Below are positions 52,892 through 62,690 of a stretch of DNA of 64,000 bases, piece by piece (position 1 is the stretch's first letter; the number at the start of each line of letters is the position of its first letter). Below the pieces are notes generated by a model. That model made no database searches. It was not told the origin of the DNA and was given only the letters and a program-made list of their open reading frames with translations. The position numbers were made by a program, and so were the translations under genes. Source of the DNA: Linnemannia hyalina (taxonomy: Eukaryota > Mortierellomycota > Mortierellomycetes > Mortierellales > Mortierellaceae); assembly GCA_019671135.1 (NCBI GenBank), contig JAHRHY010000026.1:558001-622000 (forward strand), in the 5' to 3' direction.

Positions 52892-53475
52892 GAGGCCTTT
52901 CAACTCCAAAATGTAATATGGCGTTTGTTACATCTCTGCAGATCTTGATGATATCCATAGCGACCATTAGATAAGAATGTATGCGGTCTCTCCATGTGCG
53001 AAGGATATAAAAAAGCATATAAAAAATGTCCGAAGCTCAAGGAATGCTGTGTAGACTTCCATAGCTGATCTATCTTTTCATAGTCGGCAACAGAACATGG
53101 AATAAAATAGCAGCAGACGGCACACGATTTTTTAAAATGTAATCTCTCCCTTGCATTTCGCCTCAAAGACACAGTTGAGAGTACAGGTGCTTTAGATGAT
53201 CACATACAAGAACTGCTCTGCTGAATCTTGCAGTGATGGGTACAGTTTAATAGTAGATGGACACATTCAAGATATTGGTGCGCGAAAAAAAGAAGATTTT
53301 GTTGTTTGGAGAATGTGGTTGTGTTTAGTAGGATAGTTACATGAGGAATGTTACAGTAGTTGTTTTACATGCTTGATATCATACATACATTCTTATCTGA
53401 TGGTCGCTGTGGATATTATCAAAATCTGCAGAGATGCAACGAACACCATATTACATTTTGGAGTTGAAAGGCCTC
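52892..53475. mobile_element. 584-bp MITE with long inverted ends
   Basis: Ends GAGGCCTTTCAACTCCAAAA and its complement. The inverted repeats extend about 90 bp, with roughly 90% identity, to gataagaatgtatg. The body is AT-rich and non-coding. A second, rearranged copy is at 58793-59285. No clear target duplication was found at this copy. It lies 75 bp after the Harbinger stop, so it may be cross-mobilised by that family, but this is a guess. Confidence 0.85.
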
Positions 53476-53505
53476 GTATGTGTGATATTAAGCATCTAAA
53501 ACTAC

Positions 53506-53563
53506 TACTGAAGCAGAATTCAGTCAGCGTTGGATTGTTCACCCACTAATAGGGAACGTGAGA

Positions 53564-53605
<42 letters not shown>

Positions 53606-53990
53606 ATGAATAGTAATTGAACTTAATACGAGAGGAACCGTCCATTCGGATATTTGGTATTTGGGCCTGCCCGAGCAGGCAATGGCCCGAAGCTATCATC
53701 CATTGGGTTATGGCTGGACACCCCGTCCTAGAACGCGACGATTACCGCCTCGTGCCATTTTTAGTTGAATACGAATAGATCCACGGTCCTGAATCTTACG
53801 AACGTGGGATTATCTTGCAGAGCGAAAAGGCTTTGTGAGGTTCCCACTTATATTAATTTCAAATATAGCACTAGATAAATCCATTGCAGACGACTTTAAT
53901 TGAACGGGTATTGTAAGCAGTAGAATAGTCTTATTATTACGATCTGCTGAGATTAAGCCCATTGTTCTATAGATTTGTTCGAAAGAACAA
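53506..53990 (+). rRNA. 28S rRNA 3'-end fragment (diverged)
   Basis: Sense-strand 28S sequence starts at actactgaagcagaattcag, passes through tgttcacccactaatagg and gacaggttagttttacccta, and reaches the 3' end ttctatagatttgttcga. Substitutions in conserved positions (ctggacaccccgtcctagaa and others) mark a pseudogene. It continues about 15 bp beyond the 28S end into spacer. It starts 30 bp from the MITE end. Confidence 0.9.
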
Positions 53991-54634
53991 CATCTCCTCT
54001 CTCTTTCTTTTTTTTTCTTTCTGGCGCGCCGTTTAAGGGTAGTTCAATCTATGCCCTTGCGCCCGAGTTGGCATGCGGATGACCAGGTTGAGCCCCTATG
54101 CACACTTAAGGCGACACCCCTCCCCCAGCCTGAATGAACCCCCCCCCCTCCTAACAAAAAATAAAAAAATGGCGGCCCATTGCCAGCTAATATTGATGCG
54201 GGCAAGTGGCTGCTATAGGGTAATCGTGCGAGTAGCCCTGTCGCTACGAGACCATATATTTATTCATTTTTGAACGCATCTCTCTATCTCATTCTCGCTT
54301 GTGGTGGCGTTTTAAAGGGCGGGTGATACAACTTGCCCAGTGACAATGACATTCAAGCGACAATAGCTCAAGAGATCCGAGGCTGTTTGGAGGGAGCAAG
54401 CTGAGACTCCAAGTTGAAGGTATTTTGGTGTTATGTTTTGGGGGAGTGGAGCGTCCTCTCCTCCCTTTTTACTTTTGTTTTTGCGAACAGCGGTTTGCAC
54501 CTTCTTCCTCGTCCCAGCAACCCTAAGTAAGTCAAAATATTTCAGCGCATATTTCCTAGGACTCTTAAGCACGCACATGTATGTATTGGTACTACTCTAT
54601 CCTTAAGACCATGTAATATTATACTGTAGCTTGC
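53991..54634. other. No gene recognised
   Basis: It begins CT-rich (ctctctttcttttttt, rDNA-spacer-like), then has C-runs (54139-54147) and mixed sequence. No coding frame is supported. It ends at the stop codon of the AKR gene, whose 3' UTR must lie here. Confidence 0.4.
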
Positions 54635-56376
54635 TCACTTGTCCAGTGCATTAGTGATGCTGGTCGCAGATCCTGAGCTCCAGTAATAAGGCGGGCAAGC
54701 GGCCTTGACATGCTCCCAAGCCCCATCAAATGCATTCACAACTTGCTTCGGCAGAGGACCCTTCTCCAAGTCCCTCAGGTTGTCCTCCAGATGCTTAAGT
54801 GAAGACGCTCCGACGACGATACCATCATTGGGACCCAGCCCAGAGTGGTGCTTCAACCAACGCAGAGCGGACTCAATCAACGTCAGGCCATGCTCTTCAG
54901 CCGACTTTTCCACGCTCTTAATTGCCTCGAAGAAGAGGTTATTCCAGTACAAGTCGCGGTATCTATGAAAATAAATTGACACGTTATTTTAGTATTGGTG
55001 GAGGCGTGTGATCAGCGGTTGTACATTGTGCACTGGACTTACAGCTTCCCGAATTGCGACTGATCGAACATAATGTGTTATGAATAGTTGAAAAACCGTA
55101 GTGTTAGATGCTCTGCTTTAAATCTCCACTACTTGTGCAACAACAGCATAAAGAAACAATTATCATTACCTTGAGGTCGAAGCGACCACCTTCACTTTCC
55201 ACTCCTTCAAAGCTGTGTTTGCCTGAAAGGAGACCTCCAGCCTGGTAGGATCATATGACCATTCGCAGAAATGATATGATGCGTGTCAGAATTGCAGTCC
55301 CCTCAGGTCATAAAATATAAAGCAAATTCGCGGTGACCATAGAGAGTGCCTGGCTTACAATTGGATTATATGCATAGAAAGAAATGTTAAGCATCTTCAG
55401 ACAGGGCAGGAGCTCGGACTGAACGCCTCTGGTAATTGCGTTGTACTAACACGATCGACAAAAGATAATCAATAATATCAGAGTCAGATATCAATACATT
55501 CTGATGGTTCCAACCTTCAATTGTGGTGTGATAGAACTTTAAAAAGAATAATGCATACCATTCCTTGATAGACTGTGGGTAGAACATATCCATTCTGCTT
55601 GCAAAGCTGGTGGACTAAGACTACTTGCCAGGCTGCAAAGTTGGACAGTCCAAACTGTCATACAAAGTAGAAGAATGTATTTCAGTGAGCAGACCGCTGC
55701 TGAGTTGCCCCAGCACATAATCACATTCATGGCGGAAGTTTTCATCCAGAAATCTTACCTTGCTGAAGAGTCCCTCACGATACAGCTCATCCACTGCTTT
55801 GACAGTTTCATCAAATGGCGTCGTGTCATCCACCATGTGCAGATAAAAGACATCCACTTTGGTAGCCTTCAGTGCAGCCAGAGACTCCTTAAATGTGTGC
55901 TTGAGGTTGTTAGGTGCGAAAGCTCTAGGCATGGTAGGCCAGACTTTGGTCGCAATCTTGAACGACTCCATCCGCAACTGACCCAATACCTAGTAATAAA
56001 AGATTTTATCAAGACAAGGTCTTTCATACTCAGGTATTCAGATAATGTCGATGAGGCAGGGATTTGCATGAGAGTCAAATAGCGTCTTACCAACTCTGTG
56101 TCGCCATTGCCATAGATCCTGGCAGTGTCCACCTCTTCATGACCGTGTGACTTGAACACGTCCATGAATGGCTTGATGTTTTGGGCACCTCGCACACGGA
56201 CGACGGAGGTCTCAAAGCTAGTAGTCTCAAGACCAAATGTCATAGTCCTAGATGGAGCAAGATATGTAGCGCATTAGAAAACGATGCCGGTTACTGAGCA
56301 TTATGGCTCATACCTCGCAATACAGTAGTGAAACATACCCAAGAATAATTTTCGGAGTACTGTTTGATTTAACCAT
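54635..56376 (-). CDS. Aldo-keto reductase, AKR7-like (341 aa, eight exons)
   Basis: Eight exons join in frame: 56376-56339, 56247-56091, 55989-55759, 55654-55559, 55445-55359, 55241-55170, 55059-55043 and 54962-54635. All introns are GT-AG, and one exon is only 17 nt. The catalytic tetrad is visible: Asp in EVDTARIYG, Tyr in ARIYG, Lys in IATKVWP and His in VFYLHMVDD. VFYLHMVDDTTPFDET, YNPIAGGLLSGKH and the C-terminal GIVVGASSLKHLEDNL match the aflatoxin-aldehyde reductase group. The enzyme would reduce aldehydes with NADPH in the cytosol. Length is normal for the family and no lesion is seen. It is transcribed away from the repeats at 56.5 kb. Confidence 0.93.
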
Positions 56377-56443
56377 AATGAATGAGATTATTTAATAAAG
56401 CAGTTAAAGAGAAGATTGAGGCTATATTAGTTACCCTAGGCTA

Positions 56444-56451
56444 TATTTATA
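56444..56451 (-). promoter_or_regulatory. TATA box of the AKR gene
   Basis: TATAAATA on the minus strand, 68 bp upstream of the ATG at 56376. The position fits a short leader. Confidence 0.55.
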
Positions 56452-56576
56452 TTATTTTCAGGTTCATACTCCTTATGCGCCCTGATCCGGGTGGCATTTT
56501 GTCAGTGAATACAGTACGAGAGTGAACGACCAAAGGCAGAGGACCATGCAACAGTAAAGCGATTACCAGGCTAAAG

Positions 56577-56700
56577 GACGTCTGCGCAGTAAGGTTAGAG
56601 GACTTCTGCGCAGTAAGGTTAATTTAAATTGCCTCTGCGCAGTAAGGTTAGAGGACTTCTGCGCAGTAAAGTTAACTTAAAGTGCCTCTGCGCAGTAATG
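56577..56700. repeat. Array of five CTGCGCAG palindromes upstream of the AKR gene
   Basis: CTGCGCAG lies at 56582, 56606, 56635, 56659 and 56688, with spacings 24, 29, 24 and 29 bp, so the real unit is 53 bp. Each is followed by taakgttar. The array is 200-325 bp upstream of the AKR start and could be a transcription-factor array or simply a minisatellite. Confidence 0.9.
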
Positions 56701-56773
56701 TAATAGGAGCAGAGCAAGAGTGTATGAACAAGGAACAGAGAGAGAGAGACAAGTACTAGAGGATGGACAAGAT

Positions 56774-56960
56774 ACAGTGCTCCAATTAATCAACCAAAAC
56801 GCGATTTGGTCTTTTTTTTTGAAATGGTCATTCACCAATGTTCTGAACGGCCCTCAGATTCATGTCATTCATTCTCTTGTTTCGTAACCTCATTCATCGC
56901 AACTTGCCTTTTTTTGCATGGACCTACATTGGATCATCGCCGGAATTGAAATGCCCAATG
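56774..56960. mobile_element. Truncated copy of the 37031 MITE
   Basis: Starts acagtgctccaattaatcaa after TA and shares ccaaaacgcgattt, the T-run, gaaatggtcattcacc, tcattctcttgtttcgtaac and gccggaattgaaatgc with 37031-37215. The right end is lost where the gcattcg-rich tract begins. Confidence 0.75.
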
Positions 56961-56964
56961 TTTA

Positions 56965-57440
56965 GGGTTTCTCAAGTAGCGAATCAAATCGAATATGCGC
57001 CTTATTTGCATTTGACTCGATGGATGCGAATCGAATTGCATATAAAATCGATTTGCACAGTGCGAACAAAAACTTCATTCGATTCGCAGTGTATTCGATT
57101 TGCATTTTAATCGATTCACAATCATTCGATTTGAAGATATTTGCATTCGCTGTCATTCGATTCGCATTTATTCGCATTTGCATGTTATTTGCAGCGCGTA
57201 ATTCGACTCGCATTTTATTCGCATTCGCATATTATTCGCATTCGCATCTTATTCGCATTCGCATGCTATTCGCATTCTTTATTTGCATTCGCTATTCGCA
57301 TTCTTTATTTGCATTCGCTATTCACATTCTTTATTTGCATTCGCTATTTGCATTCTTTATTCGCATTCGCTATTCGCAATCTCTATTTGCATTTGCTATT
57401 CGAATTCTCTATTCGCATTCGCATTTCATTCGACTGACAA
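56965..57440. repeat. Degenerate attcgcattcgc tract
   Basis: Nearly 450 bp are built of ttcgcat, tttgcat and ttcgatt words, most regular at 57200-57430 (ttattcgcattcgcat units of about 11-33 bp). It starts with gggtttctcaagtagcgaat, which resembles the end of the micro-MITE at 48026. Long ORFs in several frames are artefacts of the repeat. Confidence 0.85.
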
Positions 57441-57696
57441 ATTATTTGGCTCTTGGACGGCGTGCTTGCAGCTTTGTTTATTCCCTGCCAGACTGCGCTG
57501 CCCTTCTTCCCTTTCACATGTTTTCCTTTCCATGCCCTCCATCTCTTTCATCACCCCATTTTTTTTCTGAAGAAGATAGGGGGTGAGAAAAAAAGTAAAT
57601 GTGGTTTTGTTGCGTGTGAAAAAAACTGATGATACCTTCTTGACCTCCAAGTTCTTCTTCTTTCCTTACTCTCACCCTTTTTGTCATCTCAACAAC
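57441..57696. other. CT-rich leader region
   Basis: Pyrimidine-rich sequence with a T-run at 57561. It probably contains the promoter and leader of the BED gene at 57697. No other feature is seen. Confidence 0.35.
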
Positions 57697-58171
57697 ATGG
57701 CTCAATCCTCGAATTCCTTCCTTGACATTGTAATGCAATGCAAAAAGCCTAATCACAAAACTAGATGATCGCCATTTCTTTTCTACACACTAATGGTTGA
57801 ATCTTTTACTCTCTCGCTTTTCCATGCTCTAGACCTTGGACCAGCACAGTGAGGACGATGGCTTATTCACAGCCAATCAACAGAGTATCATCGTGGAACA
57901 ACACAGTCTTCGTTCTGTCTCGACATTTGACCTCCCATCTCCAGCACTCTCTTCAAAAGACGCAAAGAAAAAGCAGGACGCGAAATTGGACAAGGGGAGT
58001 TGGGTTTGGCGTTGGGCCGAGAGGCGAGCCGACGCCAATGGCAATACCAGGATCTACTGTTTAATACCACGCTGCACACAGAAAAAAGGATGGGCTTTAA
58101 TTAGGGGCTCAACCACCAAGGAGGCCATCCATGTTCGGCTCCACCTGTCAAGAAAGCAGACCAAGCAATAG
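57697..58171 (+). CDS. BED-type zinc-finger protein, N-terminal fragment (hAT-like)
   Basis: Exon 1 (57697-57729, MAQSSNSFLDI) and exon 2 (57833-58171) join in frame through a GT-AG intron with GTAATG and GCTCTAG. Residues SWVWRWAERRADANG, then IYCLIPRC, GSTTKEAI and RLHL, fit a BED finger: aromatic W/W, CxxxxC, and a final His. Such fingers open hAT transposases and related DNA-binding proteins. The frame stops after 123 residues where gypsy LTR sequence begins, so the catalytic part is missing. It is probably a transposase fragment cut by the gypsy insertion. Confidence 0.55.
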
Positions 58172-58352
58172 AATGAAGTAGATAAAGAGAACCTTGATCA
58201 AGGACTAAGAAATGAGTATAAGGAATAGGTTAAAGAGTATGTTGTATTGGCGATACCAAGTAAAGAGCTATAGATTTGCTATCTAAGGCCCTTTTATACT
58301 CGTTAGGGCGAAGTCACAAGAGCAAGCTCTTGTCTCGTGACAACCTCCCCCT

Positions 58353-58792
58353 CTAGGGCCGAGTTCCAAGAGGCCTTTGGCTGGGTTTGTGAGGGTGTTG
58401 CAGATGGAACTCGCGAACAAGGTCCGGGGAATTCTTGACACAGGCGGCCGGTTCCCAGGTTCGTTCGGATACGGGGTAGCCTCTCCAATGTATATAGTAT
58501 TCAAGGTGGTTGCGCCTGATCCGTGAATCCAAAATGGCCTCAACCTCGTACTCCTCATCGCCGGAGACGACAAGCGGAGGAGGTCGTTTTGAGGCTCGAC
58601 CGGGGATCGTATCTGGATGCGCACGCTCAAGTAAGTTTACATGAAAGACAGGATGTAGCTTGGTCGTTGGTGGTAAATCGAGACGGAAGGATCGAGTGCC
58701 GATTTTTTCGAGAATACGGTAAGGGCCCATGCGCTTATGGTCGAGCTTCTTGCATGGTCTGTTCGTTTGGAGGTTCCGGGCGTCTAGCCATA
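58353..58792 (-). pseudogene. Gypsy pol C terminus: integrase tail and chromodomain
   Basis: Translation starts at WLDARNLQTNRPCKKLDHKR (the GPY/F-type integrase tail, with GPYRILEKIG) and proceeds to LHPVFHVNLL. The chromodomain follows: EYEVEAILDSRIRRNHLEYY, then IHWRGYPVSERTWEP. Chromodomains steer chromovirus integration to chromatin. The frame is intact, but it is separated from the rest of pol by the MITE at 58793-59285, so it lacks a start. Confidence 0.9.
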
Positions 58793-59285
58793 GCGGCCCC
58801 TTCATGTGCAGAGGATATAAAAAGGCATATAAAAAATATCCAAAGTCCAAGGAACGGAGTGTTGACTTCCATAACTGGCATATCTCTTCATAGTGGGCAA
58901 CAGAACACAGAATAAAATAGCAATAGACAGCACAAGAATTTTTAAAATGTAATCTCTCCCCTGTATTTCACGACAAAGATACAGTTGAGAATACAAGTGC
59001 TTTAGATGATCACATAAAGAACTACTCTGTCGAATCTTGCAGTGAGGGTTACAGGTTAATAGTAGATGGACATATTCAAGAGTTTGGTGTGCGAAAAATA
59101 AGAAGACTTTGTTGTTTGGAGAATAGGTTGGTGTTTAGTAGGATAGTTAAACAAAAAATGTTACAATGCTTGTCTTATATGCTTGGTATCATATATACAT
59201 TCTCCTCTAATGGACGCGGTGGATATCGTCAAGATCTGCAGAGATGTAACAAACACCATATGATAATTTGGACTTGAAAGGCCTC
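58793..59285. mobile_element. MITE inserted in gypsy pol (second copy of the 52892 family)
   Basis: It shares with 52892-53475 the segments gaggatataaaaaggcatat, cagttgagaatacaagtgct and the right end gacttgaaaggcctc. One inverted end is missing except for a few bases (gcggccccttc), so it is an internal deletion form. CCATA flanks both sides (58788-58792 and 59285-59289), which I take as the target duplication. The integrase reading GDLVW/LDARN is split. Confidence 0.85.
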
Positions 59286-59289
59286 CATA

Positions 59290-62200
59290 CAAGATCTCCT
59301 ACTTGCAGATTGGGTTGTGGTTGGGCCTTGGTGTCGAAGTTCCTGGCATGCTGTTCAATGGTGGTGTGAATATTGAGTTGCATCTCCGCATAGAGGTTCT
59401 TTAGGGCCTGGACGCGTTCCTGGGCTGGGACATTGTCCTTCGAGACTCTTGGGATGGTGATGGTGAATTTCGGATGGTAGCCGAGGTTGGCAAAGAATGG
59501 TGTTGTTTTTGTTGTTGAGTGTGTTGCGTTGTTGTATGCAAATTCTGCTATCGGTAGAAGGGTGCTCCAGTCCGTTTGCTGATAGTCGATATACCCTCGT
59601 AGGTACTGTTCCAGTATTGAATTTACTCTCTCGGTCTGTCCATCGGTGCGTTGGTGGTAGGCGGTAGAAAGCTTCTGATTGATCCCCAGAGACTTGAACA
59701 TGGTGGAAACGAAGGCTGAAGTGAAGGTGGCGCCTCTGTCAGAAACAATGTCATCCGGGAGACCGTGGGCTGAAAATACGCGTTCTAGGAACAAACAGAC
59801 CGTATCCTGTGCATTGATGTTGTCGTAGGTGGGGACAAAGTGTGCCATCTTGGTGAATCGGTCCACAAAAACACAGATTGCCGTATAGCCGTTTGAGGGG
59901 GGGAGTTGGGTGATGAAATCCATCGATACTGAGGTCCAGGGGCGATCGGGTACAGGCAGGGGTTGTAAAAGTCCATAAGGCTTGTGAGTGGATGACTTTG
60001 TCCGTTGGCAGGTGTCACAACCGTTGATGTAATCCTTGATGTAACGCCACATGGAAGGCCAGTAAAAGGTTCGACTGACAAGGTCTGAGGTCTTGGTAAT
60101 TCCAAAATGACCGGCGGTTGGGGCGTCGTGACATTCTTGAAGGATTTGTTTCTTGAGTTCGGGATCGTCGGGGACGCAGACAAGGCCATCCCGCAGGAGT
60201 AGCCCATCTTGAATTGAGTACTGGGCATTGTCCGAGTTCGACTTTGCGGTCTTGGCGAGTATTGGACCAAAGTATAGATCATCGGGGATTAGTGTCTTGA
60301 TTTTTTCCTGGATCGCTGGCGTCTCTGGTTGCAGTGACCGGGCCTGGATGGTGTTCAGAATCTGGATCGGCGGTAGGAGGGTCATCTCGGTCTTGCCGTG
60401 CTGGGCCGCACCTCCCTCTCCAGGGTTGTCCCGCCGGGACAAAGCATCGGCAGCGGCATTCTGGGAGCCAGGGCGGTAATGGATGGTAAAGTTGTAGTCA
60501 GACAAGATTTCAGACCAGCGGACTTGACGGCGGCTCAATTGGCGCGTGGTGGTAAAGTACTCAAGATTTCTGTGGTCGGTGATGACTTCCGTGGTAGCGG
60601 GCGAGAATTCCAGGTAGTGTCGCCAATGTTTAAAGGCAGACACAATGGCAAGGAGTTCTTTGTCGTAGATCTGATAGTTGAGTTCAGCAGGCAATAGTTT
60701 TCGGGAGTAGTAAGCGATAGGATGTAGGCGTCCATCTTGGTCACGCTGACTGCAGACAGCGCCGAGGGCCTTGTCAGAAGCGTCAGTTTCAATGATGCAG
60801 GGGCGATCTGGTTGGAAATGCCGAAGGACGGGGCCAGACATGAAGCGTGACTTGAGCTCCGTGAAAGCGGCTTGTGCGATAGCGGTCCAGACAAAGTTAG
60901 TATTTTTCTTGAGTAACGCGGTGAGAGGCGCGGCGATATGGGAGTATTTCCGTACAAAACGACGGTAGAAGTTGGAGAAACCCAGAAAGCACTGGACATC
61001 CGAAACGGAAGAGGGAGTGGGCCAATCGCGAATGGCGGCAACCTTGGCGGGGTCCATAGAAATACCGTCAGTTCCGATCACAAAGCCGAGGAATTCGACT
61101 TTGTCCTTGTCGAACGAGCATTTCTCGAGTTTTAAGCATAGACCAGCGTCTTGGAGCTTGCTGAGAACTTTGCGGACATGCGCGGTATGTTCCTCAAGGG
61201 TGTCGGAGTAGATGAGAATGTCGTCAATGTATAGCACGACAAAGTCATCTAGGTAATCGCGGAGGACGTCGTTGGCGAAAGCTTGGAAAGTTCCGGGAGC
61301 GTTCATTAGTCCGAAGGGCATGACTGTATACTCGAAGTGGCCATAGCGGCAGCGGAATGCAGTCTTCCATTCGTCGCCCTCCTTGATGCGGAGAAGATTG
61401 TATGCTCCTCGCATGTCGAGCTTGGTGAAATACTTGGCTTTGCCTAGTCGGTCGAAAGTTTCGGAGATCAGTGGCAGAGGGCATCGATTGGGGACAGTCA
61501 CCTTGTTGAGGCCTCGATAGTCGACACAGAGGCGGAGAGAACCGTCTTTCTTTTTAACAAAAAGGACGGGGGCGCCAGCTGGAGACTCGGATCGACGGAT
61601 GAACCCTTTTGCAAGGTTTTCTTGAATATATTCGCGTAGAACTTGCAGTTCCGTTTGTGATAGGTTGTACACTGGTCCAAAAAGCACGGTGGCTCCTTCG
61701 ACCACAGGGATATTGTGATCATAGGGTCGATGTGGCGGTAGCTTGTCGGCTTGCATCTTGGAGAATACCTGAGCATATTCGGCATATTTCTCGGGCAGTT
61801 GGACTGTGGGTTTTGATTCAGGGATAGAGTTGTCGTTGGTGGTTGCGCTGGCGAGTTCTTCGATTCGGGAGACGTCGAGCATGTATCCGACTCCTTGATT
61901 GGTCTTGAGGATCTGACGGAGTTGTGTATTGCTAATAATGGAGATGTTGGTTGCTGATCGGTTCTTGGCGGATTTGGATAGTTGGTTGGATCCTGAGGTG
62001 TACTTGGTGGGAATCAAAGTGGATTTGGGTTTGGAAGGTGGCAGAAGGATTCGGTCTTGTTCCTGGAAGGAAGGGATGGATCGAGGCATTGTTGATTGTG
62101 CAAGGGGGGAAAGCTTGTCGAGTGTGTGCTGATGGAGGCATGGCATAGTAATGGTTCGTTTCTCCCAGTCGATATATGGGTTGTGTGAGCGGAGCCAGTC

Positions 62201-62422
62201 CATGCCAAGAATAATGGCATAATTGCCAAGTGCAATGAGTTGAAAAGTGTGTGTGGAAAAGTGTTGTGAGTGGGATTGCATAACCAATGTGGTGGCGTGA
62301 TGAGAGGTATGTGTTGAACCATTGGCAAGAGAGATTTGTAATAAGTGTTGTGCTAGTGGAAGATTGTGCTGTTGTGCTAGATTTTGATGAATGAATGAGA
62401 TGGTTGCTCCTGAGTCGATCAT
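59290..62422 (-). CDS. Gypsy pol: protease, reverse transcriptase, RNase H, integrase
   Basis: One open frame of about 1,045 gypsy residues. It has protease MIDSGATISFIH (residues 1-12) and RT FVKKKDGSLRLCVDYRGLNK (about 288-307), with LYIDDILIYSD near 397. RNase H has IIETDASDKALGAV near 545. The integrase H2C2 finger is H...H...CDTCQ near 760-802, and the core has SMDFITQLPP, IVSDRGATFTSAF and YHQRTDGQTERVNSILEQ (830-930). All catalytic Asp/Glu motifs are intact. The frame then runs into the MITE and stops at 59207. The open frame continues upstream of the ATG to about 62508, so the true start may differ and protease residues may lie before it. Confidence 0.93.
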
Positions 62423-62690
62423 TGCATGGACTGGTAGTGAGGAGTTTTGGAAGTGAAGAGTGGAGAATAATAACCGGGGTTGTGATAGTAAAGGTTATGA
62501 TGGGAATAGGAATAACGAAACAAAGAGAGGGATCTGTTTAATTCAGGGACGAAGAGTCCTTATGTACTCTTCGTCCTAATGATACACGTGATTATAGCAC
62601 AAAGAGTAATTGGAATAGTAATAGGGGATAGCAGAGGATCATTTGGAGATTTGTTATACAGCTCGCCCAGACACACTCCAACTTTACTGT
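62423..62690 (-). other. Gag-pol intergenic region with a strong hairpin
   Basis: Between the gag stop (62691) and the pol frame there are 180-270 bp. A perfect 11-bp stem, GGACGAAGAGT/ACTCTTCGTCC (62547-62557 and 62566-62576), with an 8-base loop lies here. It is about 115 nt after the gag stop. It could help pol expression or be an accident. Confidence 0.7.

Noticed and set aside
57020..57586. Open frame of 188 codons rich in IRFAF repeats
   Set aside because: It is the translation of the attcgcattcgc repeat. Other frames give similar repeats.
58805..58850. N-terminal extension of the chromodomain ORF (FGYFLYAFLYP)
   Set aside because: These residues are encoded by the inserted MITE, not by gypsy.
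62547..62576. Hairpin as a bacterial-type terminator
   Set aside because: No T-run follows and the context is a eukaryotic retrotransposon.
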